Positions 1 to 7,731 of a stretch of DNA of 24,604 nt are shown piece after piece. The first letter of the stretch is position 1; every line of letters starts with the position of its first letter. The position numbers were made by a program, and so were the translations under genes. Where the stretch lies: the NCBI GenBank assembly GCA_937883885.1, contig CAKZXL010000562.1, positions 1 to 24,604 of the forward strand, written 5' to 3'. Under the pieces are notes generated by a model, which saw only the letters and a list, made by a program, of their open reading frames with translations, was not told where the DNA came from and made no database searches. This DNA is from an uncultured Aquincola sp. GTDB taxonomy: Bacteria > Pseudomonadota > Gammaproteobacteria > Burkholderiales > Burkholderiaceae.

Positions 1-1
1 C

Positions 2-679
2 ATTCTTGAGGCGATGCGGCGTGGTGACCGCGAACGCCTTGACCTTGCCTGCCTCGATCTGGCCGGAGGTGTTGGTGGTCTGGTCGCACATGATGTCGAC
101 CTGGCCGCCCAGCACGTCGTTCATCGCGGGTGCGGTGCCCTTGTAGGGCACGGTGGTCATGTCGATCTTCAGGGTCGACTGGAACAGCAGGCCGCACAGG
201 TGAGAGGCGGCGCCCAGGCCGGCGTTGGCCAGGTTGACCTTGCCCTTGTTCTGCTCCAGCCACTTCACCAGCTCGGCGTAGTTGTTGGCCGGCAGCGAGG
301 GGCGGCCGATGAGGGTCATCGGCACTTCGTTGATCAGGCCCAGGTATTCGAAGTCGTCGAGCGTCTTGTACGGCAGGCTGCGGTACAGGGCCGGCGCCGT
401 GGCCATGCCGATGTGGTGCAGCAGCAGCGTGTAGCCATCCGGCGCTGCCTTGGCCACCTTGGCCGCGCCCAGCGTGCCGCCGGCGCCGCCGACGTTTTCG
501 ATGATGATGGTGCCGCCCAGCGGTTTGCGCAGCGCTTCGGCCAGGTCACGCGCCACCTTGTCGGTGGGGCCGCCAGCGGTGAACGGCACGACGATGGTCA
601 CCGGCTTGGTGGGGTATTGGGCGAACACTGCGGCACTCACGGCCATCAGCGCGCCGCCGATCAAAAGGTTCTTCTTCAT
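2..679 (-). CDS. Bug/TctC-family tripartite tricarboxylate transporter substrate-binding protein (partial, C-terminus off window)
   Basis: This is the N-terminal 226 residues of a periplasmic solute-binding protein; the gene runs off the left edge. The start ATG is at 679-677, preceded by AGGAG nine bases upstream. The protein opens with a signal peptide (MKKNLLIGGALMAVSAAVFA) followed directly by the Bug hallmark YPTKPVTIVVPFTAGGPTD. Further Bug-type segments are GGAGGTLGAAKVAKAAPDGYT and VPYKGTAPAMNDVLGGQVDIM. Bug proteins bind carboxylates or other small solutes for TctAB-type transporters, but many are orphans or act with sensors. No TctA or TctB gene is visible here, although the downstream side lies outside the window. 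The gene is separated by 135 bp from the convergent-looking end of the upstream operon and probably has its own promoter. Confidence 0.93.
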   Translation of the reverse strand, partial: MKKNLLIGGALMAVSAAVFAQYPTKPVTIVVPFTAGGPTDKVARDLAEALRKPLGGTIIIENVGGAGGTLGAAKVAKAAPDGYTLLLHHIGMATAPALYRSLPYKTLDDFEYLGLINEVPMTLIGRPSLPANNYAELVKWLEQNKGKVNLANAGLGAASHLCGLLFQSTLKIDMTTVPYKGTAPAMNDVLGGQVDIMCDQTTNTSGQIEAGKVKAFAVTTPHRLKN

Positions 680-725
680 GGCTACAGGCTCCTAGCTGCA
701 AGGTGCAATCGCACGGTGGGCGAAT

Positions 726-740
726 GCTAGACAAGTGCCG
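726..740 (-). promoter_or_regulatory. possible sigma-54 (-24/-12) promoter of the Bug gene
   Basis: On the minus strand the sequence GGCACTTGTCTAGC has GG and GC separated by exactly ten bases. The -24 part (GGCAC) is canonical, while the -12 part is TAGC instead of TTGC. It would start transcription near 714, giving a 36-base leader to the ATG at 679. The -12 mismatch makes this a weak call. Confidence 0.25.
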
Positions 741-814
741 CTGGCTTAGGCATCGGTGACTACGTAGGGGGTGGCCCGGGGTGGGCCATGCGGCGCGAAA
801 TACTGCGACGGACG

Positions 815-2095
815 CTAGCGGTAACTGCGCTTGTCCTCGATGACCACGCCGTCGTTGGGCAGGCTGCCCGTGGCCACCAGGCACACCTCTGCACGCAGTT
901 TGGTCACGTCGCGCACGCTGGCCGCCAACTGATCAGCCAGCGGGTCGTCCCCCGGCTGCACCACCTCCGCATGCAAGGTCATGCGGTCGTTGGCCATCTC
1001 GCCTTCCACGATCAGACGCGCGCGGCGTACGCCGGGGTGGCGCTTGATCACTTCGGCCACCTGGCTCGGGTGCACGAACATGCCACGCACCTTGGTGGTC
1101 TGGTCGGCGCGGCCCAGCCAGCCGCGGATGCGTGTCTGGGTGCGGCCGGTGGGGCAATGGCCCGGCATCACGGCACTGAGGTCGCCGGTGCCGAAGCGGA
1201 TCAGCGGATAGTCCTCGTCGAAGGTGGTGACCACCACTTCGCCCACTTCGCCCTCAGGCACCGGGTCGCCGGTGCCGGGGCGCACGATCTCGACGATCAC
1301 CTGCTCGTCGATCACCAGGCCGTCACGCGCTTCGGTTTCGTAGGCGATCAGGCCCAGGTCGGCCGTGGCGTAGCACTGGTAGGCCTGCATGCCGCGCTCA
1401 CGCAGCCAGTCACGCAAAGAAGGCGGAAAGGCTTCACCACTGACCAGCCCCTTGCGCAGCGACGACAAGGCCACCTGCTGCTCGGCGGCCTTTTCCAGCG
1501 CAATCTTCAGAAAGCTCGGCGTGCCGCAGTAGCCATGCGGGCGCAGCTCGGCCATGGCTTGCAGCTGCAGCTCGGTGTTGCCCACGCCGCCCGGGAACAC
1601 CGCGCAGCCGAGCGCCAGCGCGCCTTCTTCCATCATGGCGCCTGCGGGGGTGAGGTGGTAGCTGAAGCTGTTGTGCACCAGGTCGCCGCGGCGAAAGCCT
1701 GCTGCATGCAGCGCACGCGCCAGTCGCCAGCTGTCGCTGCCCTGGCCCTGCGGCTCATAGATCGGGCCGGGCGACTGGAACACCCGCTTGGCCGGGCGCG
1801 ACAGGCGCAGGCCGTTCCAGCCGGCGGTGGCAAAGCCGGCGAAAGGATCACCATCAGGGTGGGCCACCCGATGCGCCTGCTGCAGCGCCAACAGCTCATG
1901 CTTGCGCAACACCGGCAGCGTGGCCAGCGCGGCACGGCTGGTGATGGCGCGCGGATCGACGCCCGCCAGCCGTTGTGCCTGGGCCGGGCTGTGCGCCTGC
2001 GCATGCGCCACCTGCGCGGGCAAGGCGGCCATCAGTGCAGCCTCCCGCGCGGCGGGGTCGCGGATCTCAAGCGCGTCGAAGTACTCGGCCTTCAT
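815..2095 (-). CDS. phenylacetate-CoA-ligase-like AMP-forming enzyme with atypical P-loop
   Basis: A 426-residue protein of the PaaK-like branch of the adenylate-forming superfamily, expected to activate a carboxylic acid with ATP and join it to CoA in the cytoplasm. Visible motifs are CYATADLGLIAYE (241-253), the ATP-binding FGTGDL (301-306), the hinge GRADQTTKVRGMFVHP (328-343) and a C-terminal lysine in DKRSYR (K422). The usual glycine/serine-rich P-loop of PaaK (SSGTTG) is replaced by VFQSPGPIYEP (105-115). The start is the ATG at 2095, which overlaps the stop of the upstream 97-residue gene as ATGA; a longer upstream frame would run through that gene. It is the last gene of the Liv-type operon. 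The substrate is unknown. True phenylacetate-CoA ligase (PaaK) is unlikely because no paa genes are nearby. Confidence 0.88.
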   Translation of the reverse strand: MKAEYFDALEIRDPAAREAALMAALPAQVAHAQAHSPAQAQRLAGVDPRAITSRAALATLPVLRKHELLALQQAHRVAHPDGDPFAGFATAGWNGLRLSRPAKRVFQSPGPIYEPQGQGSDSWRLARALHAAGFRRGDLVHNSFSYHLTPAGAMMEEGALALGCAVFPGGVGNTELQLQAMAELRPHGYCGTPSFLKIALEKAAEQQVALSSLRKGLVSGEAFPPSLRDWLRERGMQAYQCYATADLGLIAYETEARDGLVIDEQVIVEIVRPGTGDPVPEGEVGEVVVTTFDEDYPLIRFGTGDLSAVMPGHCPTGRTQTRIRGWLGRADQTTKVRGMFVHPSQVAEVIKRHPGVRRARLIVEGEMANDRMTLHAEVVQPGDDPLADQLAASVRDVTKLRAEVCLVATGSLPNDGVVIEDKRSYR

Positions 2096-2385
2096 TCGTC
2101 GGAGCGCCAGCGCGCCAGTTGGGTTTTCAGGGTGTCGAGGAAGCGGCGCACCTCGGTGCTGGCGGCCAGCCGGTGCACGGTCCATTCGGGCGTGCGGGCC
2201 GGCCGCTTGACCACACGCGCCTCGATGGCGGTGTCGTCGGCGGACAGCTCGACCACCGCCTGGCCTTCAAGCTCATAACGTTGCCCCCGCTCGGTGAGCT
2301 TGAGGTCACGCAACTGGCGCTTGAGCTGCACCAGCGCTTCCGCCGGCTTGAAAGCGGGCAGGGCGAAGAAGTTGTCGTCGGACAT
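2092..2385 (-). CDS. conserved-looking 97-residue protein of unknown function
   Basis: A small, soluble, charged protein with no signal peptide, membrane segment or cysteine. It opens MSDDNFFALPAFKPAEALVQLKRQLRDL, with an alpha-helical, basic first half, and closes with a helical RRFLDTLKTQLARWRSDE. The ATG at 2385 has GGAGG nine bases upstream. It begins 22 bp after livF and its stop overlaps the start of the PaaK-like ligase by four bases, so the two are probably translationally coupled. I do not recognise the family. Its position suggests an accessory role for the ligase or transporter, but nothing in the sequence shows this. Confidence 0.8.
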   Translation of the reverse strand: MSDDNFFALPAFKPAEALVQLKRQLRDLKLTERGQRYELEGQAVVELSADDTAIEARVVKRPARTPEWTVHRLAASTEVRRFLDTLKTQLARWRSDE

Positions 2386-2407
2386 GGCCGAAGCCCTCCA
2401 GGCCGGT

Positions 2408-3250
2408 TCAGGCCAGCCAGCGCTTGCGGCGCTTGTAGCTCTTGACGTCGCGGAAGCTCTTGCGCCCCTCGCCGCCGGTGCCGAGGTAGAACTCCTTGAC
2501 GTCTTCGTTCTCGCGCAGCGCGGCGGCCGGGCCGTCCATCACCACGCGGCCGCTTTCCAGGATGTAGCCGAAGTCGGCATAGCGCAGCGCCATGTTGGTG
2601 TTCTGCTCGGCCAGCAGGAAGGTCACGCCTTCCTTGGTGTTGAGGTCCTTCACGATCTCGAACACCTCTTCCACGATCTGCGGCGCCAGGCCCATCGAGG
2701 GCTCGTCCAGCAGCACCATGCGCGGGTTGGCCATCAGCGCACGGCCGATGGCACACATCTGCTGCTCGCCACCCGAGGTGTAGGCCGACTGGCTGGTGCG
2801 CCGGGTCTTGAGCCGCGGGAAGTAGGTGTAGACCTTCTCCAGCGTCTCGGCCACCGCGGCGCGGCCGTCGGTGCGGGTGTAGGCCCCGGTCATCAGGTTC
2901 TCTTCGATCGTCAGGTGCGCAAAGCAGTGGCGGCCTTCCATCACCTGGATGACGCCACGCTCGACCAGGCTGGCGGGCGTGAGGTTCTCGATGCGCTCAC
3001 CGCGCAGCGCGATCGAGCCCTTGGTCACGGCGCCGCGCTCGGCATGCAGCAGGTTGGACACCGCGCGCAGCGTGGTGGTCTTGCCGGCACCGTTGGCGCC
3101 CAGCAGCGCCACGATGGAGCCTTCCTCCACCCGCAGCGACACGCCCTTGAGCACCAGGATCACATGGTTGTAGATCACCTCGATGCCGTTGACGTCGAGG
3201 AAGTCGCGGCGCGCGGTGGCGCTCGGGGAGGGCGTGGCGGCGGCTTGCAT
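2408..3250 (-). CDS. livF: branched-chain-amino-acid-type ABC transporter ATPase, LivF
   Basis: A 280-residue ABC ATPase, one of the two nucleotide-binding subunits of a Liv/HAAT-type importer. Walker A is GANGAGKTT (51-59), the Q-loop is IQVMEGRH (101-108), the signature is TSGGEQQ (158-164), Walker B is MVLLDEP (178-184), and the switch region is LLAEQNTN. MEGR in the Q-loop region and AEQN after Walker B are typical of LivF. The chosen start is the ATG at 3250, five bases after the binding-protein stop; a longer frame upstream would overlap that gene. The C-terminus carries a basic tail (GRKSFRDVKSYKRRKRWLA) longer than in E. coli LivF. The neighbours supply both permeases, the other ATPase and the binding protein, so the transporter is complete. 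Confidence 0.95.
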   Translation of the reverse strand: MQAAATPSPSATARRDFLDVNGIEVIYNHVILVLKGVSLRVEEGSIVALLGANGAGKTTTLRAVSNLLHAERGAVTKGSIALRGERIENLTPASLVERGVIQVMEGRHCFAHLTIEENLMTGAYTRTDGRAAVAETLEKVYTYFPRLKTRRTSQSAYTSGGEQQMCAIGRALMANPRMVLLDEPSMGLAPQIVEEVFEIVKDLNTKEGVTFLLAEQNTNMALRYADFGYILESGRVVMDGPAAALRENEDVKEFYLGTGGEGRKSFRDVKSYKRRKRWLA

Positions 3251-3255
3251 GGCGA

Positions 3256-4656
3256 TCAGCAGCTGCGGGGCTTGATGTTCTTGTCCTTGGCGTACTTGGC
3301 CGCCATCTCCTTGACCAGCGGGTCGATCAGCGATGGATCGGCCTGGTACCAGTCGGAGGTGATGTTCCACTTGCCGCCGTCCCACTGGACGATGCGCGCC
3401 CAGTCGGTGCCCATGTGGTTGCTGCACGAGGTCTTGACCGGCCGCATCACCTCGCCGAAGCCCAGCGTCTTCAGCCGCTCGGCCGACAGGTCGAGGTTCT
3501 CGAAGCCCCACTTGACCTGCTCGGGCGTCAGCGTCTTGCCCTTGCCGTACTTCTCCTGCGCGGTGCGGATGGCTTCGACCTGCAGCATCGAAATCATCAT
3601 GCCGCGGGTGTGGGCCATCACGCCCACTTCGCTGGCGTCGCTGGCGGTGCCCTGGCCCTTGTCGTAGACGAACTTCTTCAGGTCGTCATGCACCTTGTCG
3701 CGGGCCGCGCTGTTGTGGATGGTGATGGCGTTGTAGCCCTTGGCGCCGGCCCCGATGTCCTTGACGTCGTGGTCGGAGCCGGCCCACCAGATGGCGTACA
3801 TCTTCTCGCGCGGAAAGCCGCTGGCCTGCGCCTCGCGGATGCCGGCCGGGGTCATCACGCCGGCGGACCAGAACAGCACATAGTCGGGGCGCTGCTGGCG
3901 GATCTGCAGCCACACCGACTTCTGCTCGACGCCGGGCGGGGTGACGGGGAACATCACCAGCTCGAAGCCATCCTTGGCGGCGCGCTTCTGCAGCAGCGGG
4001 ATCGGCTCCTTGCCGTAGGGCGAGTCGTGGTAGACGAGGGCGATCTTCTTGCCCTTGAGGCTGCCCTTTTCCTTCTTCAGGATGTCCTGGATCATCACGT
4101 CGGCCGCGGTCCAGTAGGTGCCCAGCAGCGGGAAGTTCCATTCGAACACCGTGCCGTCGACCGACTGCGACAGGCCGTAGCCCATGGTCTGGATGGCGAT
4201 CTTGTCGTTGAAGGCCTTGTCCGTCACCGCGAAGGTGATGCCGGTGGACTGCGGGTCGAAGCCCGAGGCGCCGGTGCCCTTGCCCTTCAGCCGCTCATAA
4301 CACTCCACGCCCTTGGCGGCGTCGTAGGCGGTTTCGCATTCTTCGAACACCAGCTTGACGCCGTTGACACCGCCGTCGCGCGCGTTGATGAGCTTGAGGT
4401 AGTCCTGCTTGCCATCGGCCCAGGGAATGCCCAGCGGGGCGAACTGGCCGGTGCGGTAGACCAGCAGCGGCACGAACTGCTCCGCGCCTTGCGCCTGCAC
4501 GGCAGTGGGCGCGGCACCGAAGGACAGCGCGGCAGCGACGGCTGCGGCGGTGCGGAGGAAGCGCCGGGCCGCCCCAAGCTTCCTCATCCCCCGCGGGGGG
4601 GCGGTCGGGCGGAGCCCGGCCTTGGGGGCGGTCATCTCAAAAGATCCGAACTTCAT
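3256..4656 (-). CDS. periplasmic substrate-binding protein of Liv/HAAT-type ABC transporter
   Basis: A 466-residue Peripla_BP_6-type binding protein that captures the solute for the LivHMGF system. The ATG at 4656 has GGAGA nine bases upstream. The first 30 residues are an unusual basic stretch partly encoded by a short intergenic-type repeat (4571-4629). A normal hydrophobic signal core follows (LRTAAAVAAALSFGAAPTAVQA) with likely cleavage at AQG. The mature part starts EQFVPLLVYRTGQFAPLGIPWADGKQDY, a pattern seen in large binding proteins of this class, and includes VKLVFEECETAYDAAKGVECYERL. An internal ATG at 4587 would remove most of the repeat-derived residues but lacks a convincing ribosome site. 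The ligand is not readable; linkage to two acyl-CoA ligases favours a carboxylic acid over an amino acid. Confidence 0.93.
   Translation of the reverse strand: MKFGSFEMTAPKAGLRPTAPPRGMRKLGAARRFLRTAAAVAAALSFGAAPTAVQAQGAEQFVPLLVYRTGQFAPLGIPWADGKQDYLKLINARDGGVNGVKLVFEECETAYDAAKGVECYERLKGKGTGASGFDPQSTGITFAVTDKAFNDKIAIQTMGYGLSQSVDGTVFEWNFPLLGTYWTAADVMIQDILKKEKGSLKGKKIALVYHDSPYGKEPIPLLQKRAAKDGFELVMFPVTPPGVEQKSVWLQIRQQRPDYVLFWSAGVMTPAGIREAQASGFPREKMYAIWWAGSDHDVKDIGAGAKGYNAITIHNSAARDKVHDDLKKFVYDKGQGTASDASEVGVMAHTRGMMISMLQVEAIRTAQEKYGKGKTLTPEQVKWGFENLDLSAERLKTLGFGEVMRPVKTSCSNHMGTDWARIVQWDGGKWNITSDWYQADPSLIDPLVKEMAAKYAKDKNIKPRSC
4571..4629. repeat. short GC-rich palindromic repeat, copy A (inside a coding region)
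   Basis: A 59-bp element that begins GCCCCAAGCT and ends CTTGGGGGC, forming an outer inverted repeat. Inside are a CCCCCGCGGGGG-like palindrome and a GGGC/GCCC arm. It resembles copy B at 5811-5880 in the GCCCC(C)AAGCT edge and the C-run/G-run centre. Elements of this look occur between genes in Burkholderiales. This copy lies within the 5' end of the binding-protein gene and is translated as roughly TAPKAGLRPTAPPRGMRKLG. Confidence 0.65.
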
Positions 4657-4699
4657 GTTGTCTTGTCTCCGTGGGGCTGTGTTGCTGGGGTGAAGGGCG

Positions 4700-5764
4700 T
4701 CAGTGCGGGAAGGGCCACAGGCGCAGCTTTTCGCGGGCGGTGAGCCACAGGCGCGCCAGGCCGTGCGGCTCCACGATCAGGAAGAAGACGATCAGCGCGC
4801 CGAAGATCATGTGCTCCAGGTGCGAAGCGGTGGCCGTGGACAGCGGCAGGCCCAGCCAGTGCGGCACGTAGTTCAGCAGCAGCGGCAGCAGCACCATGAA
4901 GGCCGCGCCGAAGAAGGCGCCCGAGATCGAGCCCAACCCGCCGATGATCACCATGAACAGCAACTGGAACGAGCGGTCGATGCTGAAGGCCGCCGGCTCC
5001 CAGGAGCCCAGGTGCACGAAGCCCCACAGCGCGCCGGCCACGCCGACGATGAAGCTGCTCACCGCAAACGCCGACAGCTTGGCGTACACCGGCCGGATGC
5101 CGATGACGGCGGCCGCCACGTCCATGTCGCGGATGGCCATCCACTGGCGGCCGATGGCGCCGCGCACCAGGTTCTTGCTGAGCAGGCCGAACACCACCAC
5201 GATACCCAGGCACAGCAGGTACTTCTGCGCCGGCGTTTCCACTGCCATGCCGAACAGCGACAGCTCGCGCACGCTCACCGAACCCGAGGACGAGTTGTTG
5301 GTGACCCAGGGCACGCGGTTGGTGAACCAGTCGGTGAAGAACTGCGCCGCCAGCGTGGCCACCGCCAGGTACAGGCCCCGGATGCGCAGGCTGGGGATGC
5401 CGAACAGCACGCCGAACACCGTGGCGCACAGGCCGCCGCCGATCAGCGCCACCAGCAGCGGCATGCCGTCGAAGCGCACCTGCAGGTTGTAGGCGGCATA
5501 GGCGCCGATGGCCATGAAGGCCCCGGTGCCCAGCGAGATCTGCCCGCAGTAGCCCACCAGGATGTTCAGCCCCATTGCTGCCAGCGACAGGATGAGGAAC
5601 GGGATGAGGATGGCGCGGAACACATAGTCGCTGGCCATGAAGGGCACCGCGACGAAGGCCAGCACCAGCAGCAGCTGGATGGCCACCCGGTCCTGCAGCA
5701 CCGGGAAGATCTGCAGGTCGGCGTGGTAGCTCTGCTTGAACTGACCGTTTTCACGATAAAGCAT
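4700..5764 (-). CDS. livM: ABC transporter permease, LivM
   Basis: A 354-residue integral membrane permease of the branched-chain-type importer. The start chosen is the ATG at 5764 (MLYRENGQFKQSYHADLQIF), which has GGAG six bases upstream; a GTG at 5803 in the same frame lacks such a site. Family segments include NILVGYCGQISLGTGAFMAIGAYAAY, GIPSLRIRGLYLAVATLAAQ, GRQWMAIRDMDVAAAVIGI and IIGGLGSISGAFFGA, the last being the loop expected to contact the ATPases. Hydrophobic segments are spread along the length, consistent with about eight or more membrane spans. It lies 43 bp before the binding-protein start and 120 bp after livH, with a repeat element in the latter gap. Confidence 0.95.
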   Translation of the reverse strand: MLYRENGQFKQSYHADLQIFPVLQDRVAIQLLLVLAFVAVPFMASDYVFRAILIPFLILSLAAMGLNILVGYCGQISLGTGAFMAIGAYAAYNLQVRFDGMPLLVALIGGGLCATVFGVLFGIPSLRIRGLYLAVATLAAQFFTDWFTNRVPWVTNNSSSGSVSVRELSLFGMAVETPAQKYLLCLGIVVVFGLLSKNLVRGAIGRQWMAIRDMDVAAAVIGIRPVYAKLSAFAVSSFIVGVAGALWGFVHLGSWEPAAFSIDRSFQLLFMVIIGGLGSISGAFFGAAFMVLLPLLLNYVPHWLGLPLSTATASHLEHMIFGALIVFFLIVEPHGLARLWLTAREKLRLWPFPH

Positions 5765-5810
5765 CGACGGCTCCGTGAACGATGAATGTATTGACCCAGC
5801 CACCGCCGCA

Positions 5811-5880
5811 GATCCGGCTTTGCCGGGCTGCCAGCGGGCGGCCCCCTTGGGGGGTAGCGAGCGAGAGCGAGCTTGGGGGC
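5811..5880. repeat. short GC-rich palindromic repeat, copy B (between livH and livM)
   Basis: Read on the minus strand, this 70-bp element begins GCCCCCAAGCTCGCTCTCGC, continues through a CCCCCCAAGGGGGC palindrome and ends with the hairpin AGCCCGGCAAAGCCGGATC-like arm. It starts four bases after the livH stop and lies inside the operon, so it is transcribed. Such elements can form stem-loops that set relative levels of upstream and downstream genes. It is related to, but clearly diverged from, copy A at 4571-4629. Confidence 0.7.
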
Positions 5881-5884
5881 ACCA

Positions 5885-6814
5885 TCACACCCGGTCGATG
5901 ATCTTGTCGCCGAAGAGGCCCTGGGGCCGCAGCAACAGGAAGCCCAATGCCAAGACATAGGCGAACCAGTTCTCGATGCCGCCGCCCAGGAAAGGCCCGA
6001 GATAGATCTCCGAGAGCTTTTCGCCCGAGCCGATGATCAGGCCGCCGACGATGGCGCCCGGCACCGAGGTGAGGCCGCCCAGGATGACCACCGGCAGGGC
6101 CTTGAGCGCCACCAGCGAGATGCTGAACTGCACGCCCAGCTTGCTGCCCCAGATGATGCCGGCCACCAGCGCCACGATGCCGCCGATGGACCAGACGATG
6201 ACCCAGATGCGCGACAGCGGGATGCCGATGGACTGCGCCGCCTGGTGGTCGTCGGCCACCGCGCGCAGCGCACGGCCTGTGGCCGTCTTCTGGAAGAACA
6301 GCGACAGGCTGGCCACCAGCAGCGCCGAGACCAGTGCCGCATACAGGTCTTCCTTGCTGATCAGCAGGCCACCCTGGAACACATCCTCGAACAGGATCAT
6401 CGGGTCCTTGGGCATGCCTACGTCGATCTTGTAGGTGGCGCTGCCGAAGATGAGCTGGCCCGCCCCGTCGATGAAGTAGGTGATGCCCAGCGTGGCCATC
6501 AGCAGCGCGATGGGCTCCTGGCCCACCAGCTGTCGCAGCGCCAGCCGCTCGATCAGCCAGGCCACGCCGATCATCACCACCACCGCCACCACGATGGCCA
6601 GCACATTGGCCAGGAAGCGGCTCTCAAAGCCCAGCCACTGCGGCAGCCACTCCGAGAAGCGCGCCATCGCCAAGGCCGCGAACAGCACCATCGCGCCCTG
6701 CGCGAAGTTGAAGACGCCGCTGGCCTTGAAGATGAGCACGAAGCCCAGCGCCACCAGCGCGTACAGCATGCCGGCCATCAGGCCGCCGAACAAAGTCTCT
6801 AGAAAGAACCCCAT
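5885..6814 (-). CDS. livH: ABC transporter permease, LivH
   Basis: A 309-residue membrane permease that pairs with LivM. It opens MGFFLETLFGGLMAGMLYALVALGFVLIFKASGVFNFAQGAMV, a strong LivH signature, and later carries LLMATLGITYFIDGAGQLIFG, GRALRAVADDHQAAQSIGIPLSR and VVILGGLTSVPGAIVGGLIIGSGEK. These match the conserved cytoplasmic coupling loop and flanking helices of the family. The ATG at 6814 has AGGAG six bases upstream. It follows livG by 23 bp in the operon. The length is close to E. coli LivH (308 residues). Confidence 0.96.
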   Translation of the reverse strand: MGFFLETLFGGLMAGMLYALVALGFVLIFKASGVFNFAQGAMVLFAALAMARFSEWLPQWLGFESRFLANVLAIVVAVVVMIGVAWLIERLALRQLVGQEPIALLMATLGITYFIDGAGQLIFGSATYKIDVGMPKDPMILFEDVFQGGLLISKEDLYAALVSALLVASLSLFFQKTATGRALRAVADDHQAAQSIGIPLSRIWVIVWSIGGIVALVAGIIWGSKLGVQFSISLVALKALPVVILGGLTSVPGAIVGGLIIGSGEKLSEIYLGPFLGGGIENWFAYVLALGFLLLRPQGLFGDKIIDRV

Positions 6815-6837
6815 GCGCTACTCCTGGCGGTGGGCAG

Positions 6838-7731
6838 TCAATGGGAGGTGCCCAAGTAGGCGCGTACGACGTCTTCGTTCGTGCGCACCTCGTCGGGCGT
6901 GCCGTCGCCGATCTTCTTGCCGTAGTCCAGCACCACCACGCGGTCGGAGATGTCCATCACCACGCCCATGTCGTGCTCGATCAGCACGATGGTGGTGCCG
7001 AACTCGTCGTTCACGTCGAGGATGAAGCGGCACATGTCCTGTTTCTCCTCGACGTTCATGCCGGCCATCGGCTCGTCGAGCAGCAGCACCTGCGGCTCCA
7101 TCGCCAGCGCGCGGCCCAGGTCCACGCGCTTTTGCAGGCCGTAGGGCAGGCGGCCCACCGGCGTCTTGCGCCAGGCCTGGATCTCGAGGAAGTCGATGAT
7201 GCGTTCCACCTTCTCGCGGTGGGCGATCTCCTCGCGCTCGGCCGGGCCCCAGCGCAGCGCCTGCAGCAGCAGGTTGCTCTTCATGCGCAGGTTGCGGCCG
7301 GTCATGATGTTGTCCAGCACGCTCATGCCCTTGAACAGCGCCAGGTTCTGGAAGGTGCGGGCCACGCCCATCGTGGCCACCTGCCGCGGGTTCATGTGCT
7401 TGAAGGTCTTGCCCCGGAAGGTGATGGCGCCTTCCTGCGGCTGGTACACGCCATTGATGCAGTTGAGCATCGAGCTCTTGCCGGCGCCGTTGGGGCCGAT
7501 GATGGCCCGCACCTCATGCTCGCGCACGTTGAAGCTGATGTCGGTGAGCGCCTTCACGCCGCCAAAGCGCAGGCTGATGTTGCGCACGTCCAGGATCACG
7601 TCGCCGATGCGGCGGCGGCCGGTGTCGGTGGGCTGCTGCGCCGCCGGGGCGGTGTCGCCGGCCGCCGGCGGCTGCTGCGCGAAGAGCGCGCCGGGCGCGG
7701 GCGGGTTGAGGGCTTGGGCCGCATAACTCAT
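6838..7731 (-). CDS. livG: branched-chain-amino-acid-type ABC transporter ATPase, LivG
   Basis: A 297-residue ABC ATPase. Walker A is GPNGAGKSS (79-87), the Q-loop is ARTFQNL (124-130), the signature is the divergent LPYGLQK (195-201) usual for LivG, Walker B is VLLLDEP (215-221), and the switch histidine is in LIEHDMGVVM. The C-terminal YLG ending is typical. The first 40 residues are a proline/alanine-rich extension (NPPAPGALFAQQPPAAG and on) absent from most LivG proteins. The ATG at 7731 overlaps the stop of the upstream ligase as TGATG, so the two are coupled. Confidence 0.95.
   Translation of the reverse strand: MSYAAQALNPPAPGALFAQQPPAAGDTAPAAQQPTDTGRRRIGDVILDVRNISLRFGGVKALTDISFNVREHEVRAIIGPNGAGKSSMLNCINGVYQPQEGAITFRGKTFKHMNPRQVATMGVARTFQNLALFKGMSVLDNIMTGRNLRMKSNLLLQALRWGPAEREEIAHREKVERIIDFLEIQAWRKTPVGRLPYGLQKRVDLGRALAMEPQVLLLDEPMAGMNVEEKQDMCRFILDVNDEFGTTIVLIEHDMGVVMDISDRVVVLDYGKKIGDGTPDEVRTNEDVVRAYLGTSH

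Noticed and set aside
772..788. Inverted repeat TGGCCC-N5-GGGCCA as a terminator of the ligase/liv operon
   Set aside because: The stem is only six base pairs and no T-tract follows on the minus strand; likely chance in GC-rich DNA.
788..2278. A 496-residue open frame on the plus strand, antisense to the PaaK-like ligase
   Set aside because: The translation is histidine/arginine/glycine-rich with no motif, as expected for an antisense shadow of a GC-rich gene; the minus-strand frame has clear enzyme motifs.
2092..2385. 97-residue gene as a broken fragment of the PaaK-like ligase
   Set aside because: It has its own ribosome site, ATG and stop, and its sequence does not resemble any part of an adenylate-forming enzyme.
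4520..4590. Twin-arginine signal in the Liv binding protein (ARRFLRT)
   Set aside because: The order RRFLR lacks the variable residue between RR and FL of the Tat motif, and binding proteins of this class use Sec.
4571..5880. The two GC-rich repeats as ends of one mobile element enclosing livM
   Set aside because: No transposase lies between them, the copies differ strongly, and the enclosed genes are ordinary operon members; they look like independent short repeats.
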